NCBI RefSeq assembly: GCF_900167135.1
Contig: NZ_FUWZ01000002.1
Location: 1,514,651-1,578,650 of the forward strand
Length of the DNA: 64,000 nt
Reading direction: 5' to 3'
Origin: Chitinophaga eiseniae
Lineage (GTDB): Bacteria; Bacteroidota; Bacteroidia; Chitinophagales; Chitinophagaceae
Part shown: piece after piece, positions 33,018 through 40,472 of the stretch
Layout of the letters: each line of letters begins with the position of its first letter
Numbering within the stretch: position 1 is the stretch's first letter
Position numbers and translations under genes: made by a program
Notes under the pieces: model-generated
What the model was told of the DNA's origin: nothing
What the model saw: the letters and a program-made list of their open reading frames with translations, nothing else
Database searches by the model: none

Positions 33018-34826
33018 ATGAACATTCGTAATATTGCAATTATCGCGCACGTAGACCATGGTAAAACTACTTTGGTTGACAAAATTCTTCACCAGACGAA
33101 CGTTTTCCGGGCTAACCAGGAATCCGGCGAGCTGATCATGGACAGTAACGATCTTGAAAGAGAACGTGGTATTACCATCTTCAGTAAGAATGCTTCTGTT
33201 GAGTACAAAGGCACCAAGATTAATGTGATCGATACCCCGGGCCACGCCGACTTTGGCGGTGAGGTGGAGCGTGTATTGAAAATGGCAGACGGTGTAATCC
33301 TGCTGGTGGACGCTTTCGAAGGTCCGATGCCACAAACCCGCTTTGTGTTGCAGAAAGCTTTGCAGCTGAACCTGAAACCGATCGTGGTGATCAACAAAGT
33401 GGACAAGGCTAACTGCCGTCCTGATGAAGTACACGATGCTGTATTCGAATTGTTCTTCAACCTCGATGCAACAGAAGAGCAGCTGAACTTCCCGACCTTC
33501 TATGGTTCTGGTAAAAACGGCTGGTTCAACTCTTCCCTCACGCCTTGTGACGACATCACGCCGTTGATGGATGGTATCATCGAGCACGTTCCTTCTCCTA
33601 AGATCCCTGAGGGTAACCTGCAGCTGCAGATCACTTCCCTGGATTATTCTTCTTTCCTCGGCCGTATCGCCGTAGGTAAAGTAACCCGTGGTTCTATCGA
33701 AGAAAACCAGTGGATCACCCTGATGCAGGCTGATGGTACGTCTAAAAGACAGAAGGTACGTGAGCTGTACATCTTTGAAGCTTTAGGTAAAAGAAAAGTA
33801 AATAAGGTACTGGCCGGCGACATTTGCGCCGTAGTAGGTATCGAAGATTTTAATATCGGTGACACCATTGCTGATGGTGAAGTTCCGGAGGCCCTGCCTG
33901 TTATCAGCGTAGACGAGCCTACCATGAACATGCTGTTCGGTATCAACAACTCACCTTTCTTTGGTAAGGACGGTAAGTTTGTTACCTCCCGTCACCTGCG
34001 TGACCGTCTGGTAAAAGAAACCGAAAAGAATCTGGCGCTGCGTGTAGTGGATACAGACAGTGCGGATAGCTTCCTGGTATATGGCCGTGGTATCCTCCAC
34101 CTGGGCGTATTGATTGAAACCATGCGTCGTGAAGGTTATGAGCTGACTGTTGGTCAACCGCAGGTTATCGTTAAAAACATCGACGGTAAAAAATGTGAAC
34201 CATACGAAACACTGGTGGTAGACGTTCCGCAGGAATTCGCCAGCAAAGTGATTGACCTGGTAACCCGCCGTAAAGGTGAGATGCTGATCATGGAAACAAA
34301 AGGTGAAATGCAACACCTGGAATTTGAAATTCCTTCCCGTGGTCTGATCGGTCTGCGTACACAGATGCTGACCGCCACTGCCGGCGAAGCTGTAATGGCT
34401 CACCGCTTCAATGATTACAAAGCCTGGAAAGGCGCGATCCCCGGCCGTAACAACGGCGTGCTGATCGCCAAAGAAGCTGGTTCCACTACCGCTTACTCTC
34501 TGGATAAATTACAGGACAGAGGTTCTTTCTTCGTTGATCCGGGAGAAGAAGTGTACAAAGGCATGATTATCGGTGAAAACAACAAACCCGGTGATCTGGT
34601 GGTAAACCCGAACGAAGGTAAGAAGCTGACCAACATGCGCGCCAGCGGTAGCGACGGCGCTGCGAATATCGCACCTAAAATTCTGATGACATTGGAAGAA
34701 TGTATGGAGTATATCCAGCATGATGAGTGCATCGAAGTTACGCCTAACTTCATCCGTATGCGTAAAACCATCCTGGACGAAGAAGAGCGTAAGAGAAATG
34801 CGAAAAGCATGAAAGCAGAAGCGTAA
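33018..34826 (+). CDS. typA: Translational GTPase TypA/BipA
   Basis: A 602-residue ribosome-associated GTPase of the elongation-factor family. The P loop is A-H-V-D-H-G-K-T-T (residues 10-18), switch I carries 'RGITI', G3 is 'DTPGHADFGG', and G4 is N-K-V-D. The C-terminal half has the TypA-specific 'GRGILHLGVLIETMRREG' and 'PSRGLIGLRTQML' segments split over domains III-V. It helps ribosome assembly and growth under cold or other stress. The gene is monocistronic, with a strong promoter-like element upstream and a perfect hairpin terminator at 34904. Confidence 0.97.
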   Translation: MNIRNIAIIAHVDHGKTTLVDKILHQTNVFRANQESGELIMDSNDLERERGITIFSKNASVEYKGTKINVIDTPGHADFGGEVERVLKMADGVILLVDAFEGPMPQTRFVLQKALQLNLKPIVVINKVDKANCRPDEVHDAVFELFFNLDATEEQLNFPTFYGSGKNGWFNSSLTPCDDITPLMDGIIEHVPSPKIPEGNLQLQITSLDYSSFLGRIAVGKVTRGSIEENQWITLMQADGTSKRQKVRELYIFEALGKRKVNKVLAGDICAVVGIEDFNIGDTIADGEVPEALPVISVDEPTMNMLFGINNSPFFGKDGKFVTSRHLRDRLVKETEKNLALRVVDTDSADSFLVYGRGILHLGVLIETMRREGYELTVGQPQVIVKNIDGKKCEPYETLVVDVPQEFASKVIDLVTRRKGEMLIMETKGEMQHLEFEIPSRGLIGLRTQMLTATAGEAVMAHRFNDYKAWKGAIPGRNNGVLIAKEAGSTTAYSLDKLQDRGSFFVDPGEEVYKGMIIGENNKPGDLVVNPNEGKKLTNMRASGSDGAANIAPKILMTLEECMEYIQHDECIEVTPNFIRMRKTILDEEERKRNAKSMKAEA

Positions 34827-34903
34827 TCTGATTATAAGGCCCGCCCCTCAAGGCAGGTTCATAATAAGGATAACACTAACTTGAAAAATGTTTGAAAGGA
34901 GAG

Positions 34904-34928
34904 GGCTGACCATTTGGTCAGCCTTTTC
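34904..34928 (+). terminator. Terminator of typA
   Basis: ggctgacca / tggtcagcc (34904-34912 with 34915-34923) forms a 9-bp perfect stem with a 2-nt gap in the loop, followed by ttttct. It lies 78 bp after the typA stop. Confidence 0.8.
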
Positions 34929-35088
34929 TGTTTGTATGCTGCAGACAGGAATCCCGGGTGTAGACTTTGGGCAACGAATGCAGATCGGGGAGTGCCAGGT
35001 CATTCCGAGGGTTTATGTATAATCGCTGGCAGGCAATCAAAACGATTAGGTATAGTTGACAGTGAGAAAAGCATCGGCATATATTCCG
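34929..35088. other. Non-coding gap between typA and recA terminators
   Basis: The 390-bp gap between the convergent genes typA and recA holds the two terminators and this 160-bp stretch. I see no convincing gene, RNA gene or repeat in it; short ORFs there lack family resemblance and ribosome binding sites. Confidence 0.5.
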
Positions 35089-35124
35089 GAAAATAAAAAG
35101 TCCCCGCCCAGGATAAGGCGGGGA
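35089..35124 (-). terminator. Terminator of recA
   Basis: On the minus strand tccccgcc / ggcgggga (35117-35124 with 35101-35108) forms an 8-bp GC-rich stem followed by a T-rich run (complement of 35089-35100). It lies about 93 bp after the recA stop. Confidence 0.75.
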
Positions 35125-35216
35125 GTGCATACTAACCCAATGCTTACTAAAACTAAAACTAACTTCTATGTATGTATAGTAAAGAGTAAATCTAATTTTT
35201 GCAGCTTACATAATAA

Positions 35217-36227
35217 TTAAGCCTCTTCTTGTTTCTCTGCAATTTTCAGTTTGATCTTTGCTTCGATTTCCGCAGACAGCTCCGGATTATCGCCCAGTAA
35301 CTGTTTTACTGCATCGCGGCCCTGACCCAGTTTATTGGAGTCGTAGCTGAACCAGCTACCGCTTTTCTGGACGATGCCGTATTCTACGCCCATGTCGATG
35401 ATCTCACCCATTTTGGAGATACCCTGACCGTAGATGATATCGAATTCAGCCTGACGGAACGGCGGCGCTACTTTGTTTTTCACCACTTTCACTTTCACAC
35501 GGTTACCTACTGCTTCATCACCGTCTTTGATCTGGCTCATACGGCGGATATCCAGCCTTACAGATGCATAGAACTTCAGGGCGTTACCACCGGTAGTAGT
35601 TTCCGGGTTACCGAACATTACACCGATTTTTTCACGTAACTGGTTGATGAATATGCAGCAACAGTTGGTTTTGGCGATAGTGGCTGTCAGCTTACGCAGC
35701 GCCTGGGACATCAAACGTGCCTGCAGGCCCATTTTGCTTTCACCCATTTCACCTTCCAGTTCGCTTTTCGGTACCAGCGCGGCTACAGAGTCCACTACAA
35801 CTACGTCTACGGCGCCAGATAAAATCAGACGGTCCGCAATTTCCAGCGCCTGCTCACCATGGTCCGGCTGTGAAATCAGGAGAGAATCCACATCCACGCC
35901 CAGTCTGCGTGCATAGCTGCTGTCAAAGGCGTGCTCAGCATCCACGATGGCACAAATACCACCTTTTTTCTGCGCTTCCGCAATTGTGTGGATGGCTACG
36001 GTTGTTTTACCGGAAGACTCAGGACCATAGATCTCAATGATCCTTCCTTTCGGAAAACCGCCAATGCCCAGTGCGATATCAAGCCCCAGGGAACCGGAAG
36101 AAATTACTTCCATCGGAGCTTCTGCTTTTTCGCCCATCATCATCACAGATCCCTTACCGAAATCTTTCTCAATCTTATCCATTGTAAGGCGTAACGCCTT
36201 CAGTTTTTCTGTATTGGCTGTAGACAT
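35217..36227 (-). CDS. recA: Recombinase RecA
   Basis: A 336-residue RecA, normal length. Walker A is G-P-E-S-S-G-K-T (residues 68-75), Walker B is 'VVVVDSVAAL', and the L2 loop region 'MFGNPETTTGGNALKFYASVR' matches the family in two halves around T-T-G-G. It forms filaments on single-stranded DNA for homologous recombination and for SOS induction. Upstream a TTG-N17-TAAATTTG promoter and a palindromic site lie in a 533-bp gap; the site is a candidate operator. Confidence 0.98.
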   Translation of the reverse strand: MSTANTEKLKALRLTMDKIEKDFGKGSVMMMGEKAEAPMEVISSGSLGLDIALGIGGFPKGRIIEIYGPESSGKTTVAIHTIAEAQKKGGICAIVDAEHAFDSSYARRLGVDVDSLLISQPDHGEQALEIADRLILSGAVDVVVVDSVAALVPKSELEGEMGESKMGLQARLMSQALRKLTATIAKTNCCCIFINQLREKIGVMFGNPETTTGGNALKFYASVRLDIRRMSQIKDGDEAVGNRVKVKVVKNKVAPPFRQAEFDIIYGQGISKMGEIIDMGVEYGIVQKSGSWFSYDSNKLGQGRDAVKQLLGDNPELSAEIEAKIKLKIAEKQEEA

Positions 36228-36245
36228 ATCTGTAGTTGTTTTTTA

Positions 36246-36273
36246 CAAATTTAATCGAAAAGCATATCTCCAA
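36246..36273 (-). promoter_or_regulatory. recA promoter (TTG-N17-TAAATTTG)
   Basis: On the minus strand a TTG (36271-36273) is followed after 17 bp by TAAATTTG (36246-36253), an exact match to the Bacteroidota -33/-7 consensus. The ATG is 18 bp further on. This is the best promoter match seen in the window. Confidence 0.7.
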
Positions 36274-36277
36274 CTGG

Positions 36278-36346
36278 AATGCTAAATTATAACCTAATTT
36301 TTGATTTTCCTAAATTTTTTAGCATTTTATTTTCAATGCTAAAAAA
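36278..36346. promoter_or_regulatory. Candidate operator upstream of recA (three TTTAGCATT half-sites)
   Basis: A perfect palindrome with 12-bp arms (36315-36326 and 36335-36346, ttttttagcatt / aatgctaaaaaa) and an 8-nt spacer lies upstream of the recA promoter. A third half-site, aatgctaaatt, lies at 36278-36288 just before the -33 element. A-runs follow the stem on both strands, so it is not a terminator. A repressor or activator site for the SOS response is inferred. Confidence 0.55.
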
Positions 36347-36349
36347 ACT

Positions 36350-36760
36350 AGTATTCATATCGTATTCGGTCTCACTTTTTTCGCTTCGCCCTAACGACAT
36401 AACAAAGATCCGAAGCCATTACGCATTGAATGTGCGTAATCATCTTCCCGTGAAAAAAAATTTCTGAGGCAGGGGACAGGGGGGAAATACTGCATTTTTA
36501 AAAAGCGTAGTTATACGCTTGAGGTTCAACGCAGAATATCGGACTTTTGTATTGTCAAGTTTAGTTGTTGATGATTGTACCCCAGATGTTTGTTAGATTG
36601 TTTGTTAACCTGCCTTGCGGCCTTGCATCCATGTTACCGGAATAAGCAGTCCGGCTGTTAAGGTAAACCCCAAAAAGTTTTTTCCCCATCCAAAACATAG
36701 CATATTCCTTGTCTGGCGCTCTGAAAAGAGAAAGCCGGCAGGGAGTATGCTACCGTTGGA
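36350..36760. other. Intergenic region between recA control region and PAP2-like gene
   Basis: About 410 bp without a convincing gene. It is AT-rich at the recA side and holds a short palindrome aagcgtagttatacgctt (36501-36518) of unknown meaning. Short ORFs here show no family resemblance. Confidence 0.45.
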
Positions 36761-37459
36761 TCAGATCACCAGGAACCAGCAGGCGGCCAGCTGGGTGATG
36801 ATCCCGATAAATAAACCGGTGTAAATCTCGAAAGGCTGATGGGCGTTCAGTACCATCCGCGCTGTAGCTACCACGCCGGTCACCAGGAAGGTGATCACCA
36901 GCGGTAACGACACGTTCATGTGCATGCCCCACATCAGGGCCAGCAGAAACCCAATCACACCGCCCCAGCCGATACCATGCAGGCTGGTCTTCATAAAACT
37001 ATTGGTAATGAAAGAGATAGACACGGCGAGAAAAGAACCAAGGAAAAAAGCGGTGTAGAACCGCGGCGCCCGGCCTTCCTGCAGAAAAGTGTAGAAAGCC
37101 CAGAAGTAATAAATAATAATAGCGACGTATGGAATAATCCGCTCCCGCTGCGTCTTCATATAAACAGAGGACACAAACCCCAGCTGCTTGCCCAGCAGCA
37201 CTGTCAGCAACGGGAAAAATATCGTGATCGCCACTACCCGGAAATACAGGATGTCAAAAGCAAACTTTTTGCTCATGGGCTTAAAAGCCACCATGTACTC
37301 CGGAATGGACTGTAATATTAAAAAGGTTACCAGCGTAGGGATAAACAGCGGATGGGTGATATAGGAGATCACCTGCGACAGCGACCTGGCTGCAGGTGGA
37401 AATACCGGGCCTTCACCGGTACGGATGTTACTTTCCGGTAACGCTTGTTCGTGCATCAT
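36761..37459 (-). CDS. PAP2-like integral membrane protein
   Basis: A protein of 232 residues if started at the ATG at 37459, which avoids overlap with rpoN; an in-frame start at 37492 would overlap the end of rpoN by 26 bp. It has about six membrane helices. The C-terminal half resembles a PAP2 phosphatase: 'KTQRERIIPY' could stand for the first motif, 'KTSLHG' for the second and 'ARMVLNAHQPFEIYTG' for the third (Arg and His kept, usual Asp as Glu). The N-terminal tail is soluble and Pro-rich. It may be a lipid phosphatase, although the degenerate motifs make activity uncertain. It directly follows rpoN and is probably cotranscribed. Confidence 0.75.
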   Translation of the reverse strand: MMHEQALPESNIRTGEGPVFPPAARSLSQVISYITHPLFIPTLVTFLILQSIPEYMVAFKPMSKKFAFDILYFRVVAITIFFPLLTVLLGKQLGFVSSVYMKTQRERIIPYVAIIIYYFWAFYTFLQEGRAPRFYTAFFLGSFLAVSISFITNSFMKTSLHGIGWGGVIGFLLALMWGMHMNVSLPLVITFLVTGVVATARMVLNAHQPFEIYTGLFIGIITQLAACWFLVI

Positions 37460-37466
37460 CTTATTC

Positions 37467-38969
37467 TTATAATTCTTTACGTAAACGGGCAACCGGTATG
37501 TTCAGCTGCTCCCTGTATTTGGCCACCGTCCGGCGGGCAATATTATAACCCTTGTCCTGCAGCATCTTGGTCAGGTTCTCGTCACTCAGCGGCTTCCGTT
37601 TGTTCTCCGCCTCTATCAGGTCGGAGAGTATCTTCTTCACCTCCCGGGTGGATACTTCCTCACCGCTGTCGGTAGACAGGGACTCGGAGAAAAAGAACTT
37701 CAGCTTGAAGGTACCGAATTCTGTCTGCACATATTTACTGTTGGCCACGCGGCTCACCGTAGAGATATCCAGCTGCGTACGGTCGGCAATGTCCTTCAGG
37801 ATCATCGGCTTCATGGTGGTTTCATCACCGGTCAGGAAAAACTCCCGCTGGTAGTCCATGATAGACTCCATAGTAGATAACAGCGTATGTTGCCGCTGTT
37901 TAATGGCGTCGATAAACCATTTGGCAGCATCAATTTTCTGTTTGATAAACAATACCGCTTCCTTCTGGCGCTTGTCTTTCTTGTCGCCGCGGTCATATTC
38001 CCGCAGCATGTCTTTGTACCCGCCGGAGATCCGGAGGTCAGGCGCATTGCGGGAATTCAGCGTCAGCTCCAGTTTACCGGCATTGTTCATGATGAAAAAG
38101 TCCGGCAATACGTAACTCTCCGCTTTGTTGAGCGTCGCATAATTGCCGCCGGGTTTCGGATTCAGCTTGATAATCTGATTGATGGACGCTTTCAGCCCTT
38201 CATCGCTTAGGCTCAGCGCTTTCTGTATCTTTTCGTAGTGTTTCTTGGTAAACTCGTCGAAATAATTCTCGAGGATCTGGTAGGCGGTGTTCACGCCTTC
38301 ATCGTCCTGCGGTTTCCGCTTCAGCTGCAGCAGCAGGCATTCTTTCAGATCGGTGGCACATACGCCGGCAGGGTCAAATTCCTGGATCTTTTTGATCAGC
38401 TCCCGGAGCTCTTCTTCTGTGGTGTCTATGTTCTGGGAGAAAGAAAGGTCATCTACCATGGCGCTTACTTCACGACGCAGATAACCGTCGTCATCGATAC
38501 TGCCGATAATATGCTCGGCGATGGCGTTCTGGTGATCGTCCAGTTCCAGCATGCCCAGCTGGCTCAGGAGGTGTTCGTGGAAAGATGTTTCCACCCGGAT
38601 AGGGATGGTTTTGTTGCTCTCATCCGGATCGGGATAGTTGTCGTCCCGCAGTTTATAATCCGCTACATCGTCATCTCCATCACTTACGTATTCGGAAATA
38701 TCTATATTGTCATATTCGCTTTCGCTGCCGTCCGGCTCAAAATCATCCTCTTCATCGCCTTCACTGTCTGTCTTGGCGTCAAAATCCTCCTGCTCTTTGA
38801 ATTCGTCTTCATGTGTGTCTTCACCGTATTCGAGGGCAGGGTTTTCTTCCAGTTCTTCTTTAATTCTTTCTTCCAGGTTGACAGTAGGAACCTGCAGCAA
38901 CTTCATGAGCTGAATCTGCTGTGGTGAAAGCTTTTGTAATAACTTCTGCTGTTGTGTCTGCTTTAGCAT
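37467..38969 (-). CDS. rpoN: RNA polymerase sigma-54 factor RpoN
   Basis: A 500-residue sigma-54. It starts with the Gln/Leu-rich activator-interacting region ('QQKLLQKLSPQQIQLMKLL'), followed by a very acidic segment (about residues 45-115, Asp/Glu-rich), the core-binding domain, a helix-turn-helix and the diagnostic RpoN box A-R-R-T-V-A-K-Y-R-E at residues 478-487. It directs polymerase to -24/-12 promoters and needs an AAA+ activator, none of which is in this window. The PAP2-like gene follows within 10 bp; rnhB lies upstream on the same strand, 117 bp away. Confidence 0.97.
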   Translation of the reverse strand: MLKQTQQQKLLQKLSPQQIQLMKLLQVPTVNLEERIKEELEENPALEYGEDTHEDEFKEQEDFDAKTDSEGDEEDDFEPDGSESEYDNIDISEYVSDGDDDVADYKLRDDNYPDPDESNKTIPIRVETSFHEHLLSQLGMLELDDHQNAIAEHIIGSIDDDGYLRREVSAMVDDLSFSQNIDTTEEELRELIKKIQEFDPAGVCATDLKECLLLQLKRKPQDDEGVNTAYQILENYFDEFTKKHYEKIQKALSLSDEGLKASINQIIKLNPKPGGNYATLNKAESYVLPDFFIMNNAGKLELTLNSRNAPDLRISGGYKDMLREYDRGDKKDKRQKEAVLFIKQKIDAAKWFIDAIKQRQHTLLSTMESIMDYQREFFLTGDETTMKPMILKDIADRTQLDISTVSRVANSKYVQTEFGTFKLKFFFSESLSTDSGEEVSTREVKKILSDLIEAENKRKPLSDENLTKMLQDKGYNIARRTVAKYREQLNIPVARLRKEL

Positions 38970-39086
38970 AATAATCGTTCCCTACAGGGCAAAATTAATA
39001 AGTATAAGGTTAACGATAGCCTTACCGCCTTTAGCAGTCCACAGTCAGCGGTCATTACCGGCAACGGTGGCAGCTAATGCCGGGGG

Positions 39087-39686
39087 CTATAGGTCCAGTT
39101 CCAATTGCTCCGGCAACAGGCGGAAAGACTTGCGGTGGTAGGGGGTGTCACCGAACTCCCGCAAAGCATCGCGATGTTGCCGCGTCGGATAGCCTTTGTT
39201 TTCATTCCAGCCGAAATGCGGATACTCCAGGTGCAACTGCTGCATGTACTCGTCACGATACGTCTTGGCCAGAATGGAGGCAGCGGCAATGGATGCATAT
39301 TTGCCATCTCCCTGAACAATGCAGGCAAAAGGTACTTTGCCGTAAGCATAAAACCGGTTACCGTCAATGATGATAAATTCCGGTTGCCGGCTCAACTGCT
39401 CCAGCGCCAGGTGCATTGCCCTGAAAGAGGCTTTCAGTATGTTTATCTTGTCTATTTCCACATTGTCTACACTGGCTACGGCATAGTGCAATGCTTCTTT
39501 TTCTATCACTCCGCGCAACAGGTCCCGGTCTGCCGCCGTCAGTTGTTTGGAATCATTGAGCAGCGGGTGACTGAAACCTGCCGGTAATATCACGGCCGCA
39601 GCAAACACAGGGCCCGCAAGGCACCCTCTGCCGGCCTCGTCACAGCCAGCCTCCAATAATTCGTCCTGATAATGAGATAGTAGCAA
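39087..39686 (-). CDS. rnhB: Ribonuclease HII
   Basis: A 199-residue RNase HII, which removes ribonucleotides from DNA and RNA primers. The metal-binding motif is C-D-E-A-G-R-G with Asp16 and Glu17, 'FIIIDGN' carries the third acidic residue near 108, and 'SIAAASILAKTYRDE' the fourth acidic site. Length and motif order are standard. It precedes rpoN on the minus strand by 117 bp. No special features. Confidence 0.96.
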   Translation of the reverse strand: MLLSHYQDELLEAGCDEAGRGCLAGPVFAAAVILPAGFSHPLLNDSKQLTAADRDLLRGVIEKEALHYAVASVDNVEIDKINILKASFRAMHLALEQLSRQPEFIIIDGNRFYAYGKVPFACIVQGDGKYASIAAASILAKTYRDEYMQQLHLEYPHFGWNENKGYPTRQHRDALREFGDTPYHRKSFRLLPEQLELDL

Positions 39687-39760
39687 ATCCGGTTCTGTTT
39701 AAGACGGGTAAAATTACAAGATTAATGTTAAGGAACAAGGAATCCCGAATTTTACACGGC

Positions 39761-40204
39761 TTACTGGGAATCGCGTTTGAACAGGTCTTTGAAATCCTGT
39801 TTGAAATCTGTCCACTCTTTATCAGATTTTTTCATCAGCTCATCAGCTGCCTTACGGGTACTGTCCCACGCATCGGCGCTGCTGTTCTGCACCTCTTTCA
39901 TTTTTTTGTTCATCTCCACTTTCAGGCCCTCCAGCTTTTTCCGCGCTTCCCTGCTTTTCTCCGTCCCTTCTTTTTTCAATTCCTCGCTGGTCTGGTCTAT
40001 CTGCTTAATCCGCTCCCGGATCGCATCTTCCGCCTGCTTTTTCTGTTCGTTGAGATAATCCCCCGTACTGTTGGCGGCGTTTTTTACGTCCTCCTTCAAC
40101 TTAGCCGCGTCTTCCTTCATCTCTTCCCGCTTCTCTTCCTGCTGTTTGTTCTCATTACACGCCAAAAACGCTGCTACACCCAGTATTAACATTATTTTTT
40201 TCAT
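39761..40204 (-). CDS. Coiled-coil lipoprotein
   Basis: A 147-residue lipoprotein from the ATG at 40204 (a start two codons earlier is possible). Signal 'MKKIMLILGVAAFLAC' ends with Cys16. The mature chain is almost entirely Lys/Glu/Asp/Gln with heptad patterning and no Pro, so a single long charged coiled coil is expected. It resembles the YtxH-like or apolipoprotein-like helical proteins common in bacteria, but without a clear family. It is likely attached to a membrane in the periplasm; role unknown, perhaps in envelope stress. Confidence 0.72.
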   Translation of the reverse strand: MKKIMLILGVAAFLACNENKQQEEKREEMKEDAAKLKEDVKNAANSTGDYLNEQKKQAEDAIRERIKQIDQTSEELKKEGTEKSREARKKLEGLKVEMNKKMKEVQNSSADAWDSTRKAADELMKKSDKEWTDFKQDFKDLFKRDSQ

Positions 40205-40435
40205 GATCAATCCATTTAAACAATTAAAAAATATAGGCTTTTAAATTTTTGGCACGCCTTATTGCGTTGCTCCCTTTTATCAAAACATATTCCAGTTTTT
40301 TTGTTCACTGCCGGGATATATTATTTACAGAAGAAAAAATAGGTATAAATTATTAATATAATTTAAAAAGACAAATTACCGGGGAAGATCCTACTCATTA
40401 TGCCCCATCCATGCGTCCGTTAACAAAAAAATAGC

Positions 40436-40443
40436 TAGGTTTG
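40436..40443 (+). promoter_or_regulatory. -7 element of the S46 peptidase gene
   Basis: TAGGTTTG fits TAnnTTTG exactly, 30 bp before the ATG at 40473. No clear TTG is found at 17-23 bp upstream. The 262-bp gap before the gene holds nothing else recognisable. Confidence 0.5.
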
Positions 40444-40472
40444 AGGTCCTTTTACAACAAAACCAAACTGAT

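Noticed and set aside
34929..35088. Possible small RNA between typA and recA
   Set aside because: The stretch lies between two terminators and shows no promoter element or stable fold that I can support.
36315..36346. recA palindrome as a terminator
   Set aside because: Runs of A, not T, follow the stem in either direction, so it does not fit an intrinsic terminator.
36615..36824. 69-codon open frame in the recA/PAP2 gap
   Set aside because: No family resemblance, no ribosome binding site, and it overlaps the end of the PAP2-like gene on the other strand.
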